Positions 41,943 through 43,378 of a DNA stretch of 43,378 bases are shown in pieces. The notes under the pieces are model-generated. The model searched no databases, was not told the origin of the DNA, and was given only the letters and a program-made list of their open reading frames with translations. The first letter of the stretch is position 1, and every line of letters starts with the position of its first letter. The stretch lies in NCBI GenBank assembly GCA_038320345.1, contig JBBQED010000023.1, forward strand, positions 1 to 43,378, given 5' to 3'. A program made the translations under genes and the position numbers. This DNA is from JBBQED01 sp038320345 (GTDB taxonomy: Bacteria > Bacteroidota > Bacteroidia > AKYH767-A > OLB10).

Positions 41943-41963
41943 AAGGCTTTAATCGTTGATACG

Positions 41964-43378
41964 TTAATCTTTCATTCCAAAGCCATAATAGGCTCGCATA
42001 CCATTTGGGTAAATTCCCTCAATGAGTACACCATCTTTTTTCTGCTCTAAGTAATTACTTACATCGTCAACACCAGTAACTGGTTTATTATCGATCGATG
42101 TAATAATAAAGCCTTCTTTAATTCCAGCATTTCTTAGTTTACCGGAATTGAGTTCCTTCACTTTTACTCCTCCACCAATTCCTAATTTCTTGAGATCGGT
42201 AGTTGATAAAGGTTCGAGTTTTGCACCCAACATATCAACGGCTTCGTTTTTTACGATCATCGTGTTGCCGTTTTTATTTCGCAGTGTAACATCAAGTGTT
42301 CGTTCTTTATCATCTCTTAAAAGAGTAACTTGAATTTTATCTCCAGGTCTATAACGACTTACTTGTTCCTGTAATTCTGGAGAACTTTTAATATCCACAC
42401 TGTTGATTTTTGTAATAACATCTCCTTCTTTAATCCCTGCTATTGATGCGGCACCACCTTCGTTCAATCCACTTACATAAACTCCATTAAGGGTGTTGAG
42501 ATCTTTTTCCTTCACAAAATCCGCATCCAGATCTCTGATGCTAACACCAATAAATCCACGTTGAACAGTTCCGAATTTTACAAGATCATCCACTACTTTT
42601 TTTACGATGTTTACCGGTATAGCAAATGAATATCCTGAGTAAGATCCTGTATTGGATGCTATCGCTGAATTAATTCCAATCAGTTCTCCGTTGGTGTTGA
42701 CAAGCGCACCTCCACTGTTTCCTGGATTAACTGCAGCATCTGTTTGTATAAAGGATTCAATCGGGAAATTTTTATCAAGGATGTTAATGTTTCTTGCTTT
42801 TGCACTTACGATTCCAGCAGTTACAGTTGAAGTAAGATTAAATGGATTGCCAACGGCAAGTACCCATTCACCAACTTTTACTTCATCAGAATTTCCATAC
42901 ACAGCATAAGGTAAATTCTTAGCATCTACTTTAAGCAATGCTAAATCTGTAGAAGGATCTGTACCGATCACTTTTGCTAAAAAGGTATGCTTGTCATCAA
43001 GGGTTACACTTACTTCTTCTGCATTTTCTACAACGTGATTATTCGTTACTATATAACCATCATCTGAAATGATAACACCTGAACCTGTTGACTGTGGTTT
43101 CTTACTATTTTGTTGATTTGGTGGTACACCAAAAAAACCAAAGGGGTCAAAAAACTGTGGTGCATTCGAAACTTGATTGGCATAAGTAGTGGTCACATGG
43201 ACTACTGAAGGTACCGAACTTGAGGCCGCATCCACAAAGTCTGCCGGCGTTCCGGGGGCAAACCCGGTAAATTTGACTTTGCTTACTGGTGATTGTCCTA
43301 AGTTACCCTGATAAACATAGGTGTCGGACGATGAATAATAATTGTACAATGCAGCTCCCGCAATACTGCCGCTCATTG
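41964..43378 (-). CDS. Periplasmic serine protease, HtrA/DegP/DegQ type (5' partial)
   Basis: 470 residues visible; the open frame reaches the window edge. Only a remnant of the N-terminal membrane anchor (SGSIAGAALYNYY) is present, so the true start lies outside. The S1C trypsin-like domain has the full triad: His114 (TNNHVVEN), Asp144 (DPSTDLALL) and Ser221 (NPGNSGGAL). A first PDZ domain (about 270-360: RGFIGVSIRDLDADFV, GGAASIAGIKEGDVI) and a second, shorter PDZ (about 378-465: LGAKLEPLSTTDLKKLGIGG) follow. It degrades or refolds damaged envelope proteins. Ends before its own terminator; neighbour of rpoD but separately transcribed. Confidence 0.95.
   Translation of the reverse strand, partial: MSGSIAGAALYNYYSSSDTYVYQGNLGQSPVSKVKFTGFAPGTPADFVDAASSSVPSVVHVTTTYANQVSNAPQFFDPFGFFGVPPNQQNSKKPQSTGSGVIISDDGYIVTNNHVVENAEEVSVTLDDKHTFLAKVIGTDPSTDLALLKVDAKNLPYAVYGNSDEVKVGEWVLAVGNPFNLTSTVTAGIVSAKARNINILDKNFPIESFIQTDAAVNPGNSGGALVNTNGELIGINSAIASNTGSYSGYSFAIPVNIVKKVVDDLVKFGTVQRGFIGVSIRDLDADFVKEKDLNTLNGVYVSGLNEGGAASIAGIKEGDVITKINSVDIKSSPELQEQVSRYRPGDKIQVTLLRDDKERTLDVTLRNKNGNTMIVKNEAVDMLGAKLEPLSTTDLKKLGIGGGVKVKELNSGKLRNAGIKEGFIITSIDNKPVTGVDDVSNYLEQKKDGVLIEGIYPNGMRAYYGFGMKD

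Noticed and set aside
1..43378. Mobile elements, prophage, CRISPR array, defence or toxin-antitoxin system
   Set aside because: No transposase, integrase, phage structural gene, spaced direct repeats, or recognisable defence/TA pair was seen. Genes and spacing look like stable chromosome.

Overview
The window is chromosomal DNA from a member of the Bacteroidota, probably a free-living, respiring lineage. I cannot place it more closely from sequence alone. The evidence is consistent across the window. Four large secreted proteins end in type IX secretion (T9SS) type A sorting domains. The 288-residue primary sigma factor lacks region 1.1, as is usual in this phylum. Many starts are preceded by Bacteroidota -7 elements (TAnnTTTG). 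Base composition is low in G+C, and bacillithiol synthesis (bshB1) and a long-form GAPDH are present. No insertion sequence, phage gene, integrase, CRISPR array or rRNA operon was seen; most of the window is ordinary core and accessory chromosome.

Layout. 1-2544 is the 3' part of a giant SprB/PKD-repeat adhesin. 2703-5219 holds an FMN reductase, a Met/Cys-rich secreted metal-binding protein, a possible broken small gene, a Cys-containing membrane protein and tRNA-Lys. 5351-9852 has a GNAT-fold gene divergent from an SDR / TPR lipoprotein / GT-C-TPR (TMTC-like) operon. 9979-15626 is all on the minus strand: diadenylate cyclase cdaA, alkyladenine glycosylase, YbjQ, RecQ and two tandem double-domain universal stress proteins. 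15680-22431 is on the plus strand: a nucleoside phosphorylase and two tandem paralogous T9SS cargo proteins of about 890 residues. 22559-27070 continues on the plus strand: GNAT, MATE, lipoprotein, fmt, sirtuin and UPF0316.

27075-32392 is a minus-strand cytochrome c maturation operon (ccmB-ccmC-ccmD-like-ccmE-ccmF-like, then a DUF2520 gene), divergent from bshB1. Its CcmE carries the Cys-x-x-x-Tyr haem-binding variant instead of the classical His. 33251-38861 (minus) has an Asp-box T9SS protein, then a polysaccharide flippase whose GTG start overlaps the end of a copper-type P-ATPase gene. The right end has tRNA-His, GAPDH, rpoD and a truncated HtrA/Deg protease.

How they work together. Several genes bear on the cell envelope and redox or metal handling: cytochrome c haem delivery, bacillithiol, copper export, a secreted HMBD metal-binding protein and a Deg protease. 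The T9SS cargo and the flippase point to a heavily decorated surface. The most reusable observation is regulatory. The window encodes the primary sigma factor and shows about a dozen matches to its promoter. At several starts the -7 element sits only 4-9 nt before the start codon, which predicts leaderless or nearly leaderless mRNAs. No wholly new multi-gene system could be supported; the best candidates for follow-up are listed in the findings.
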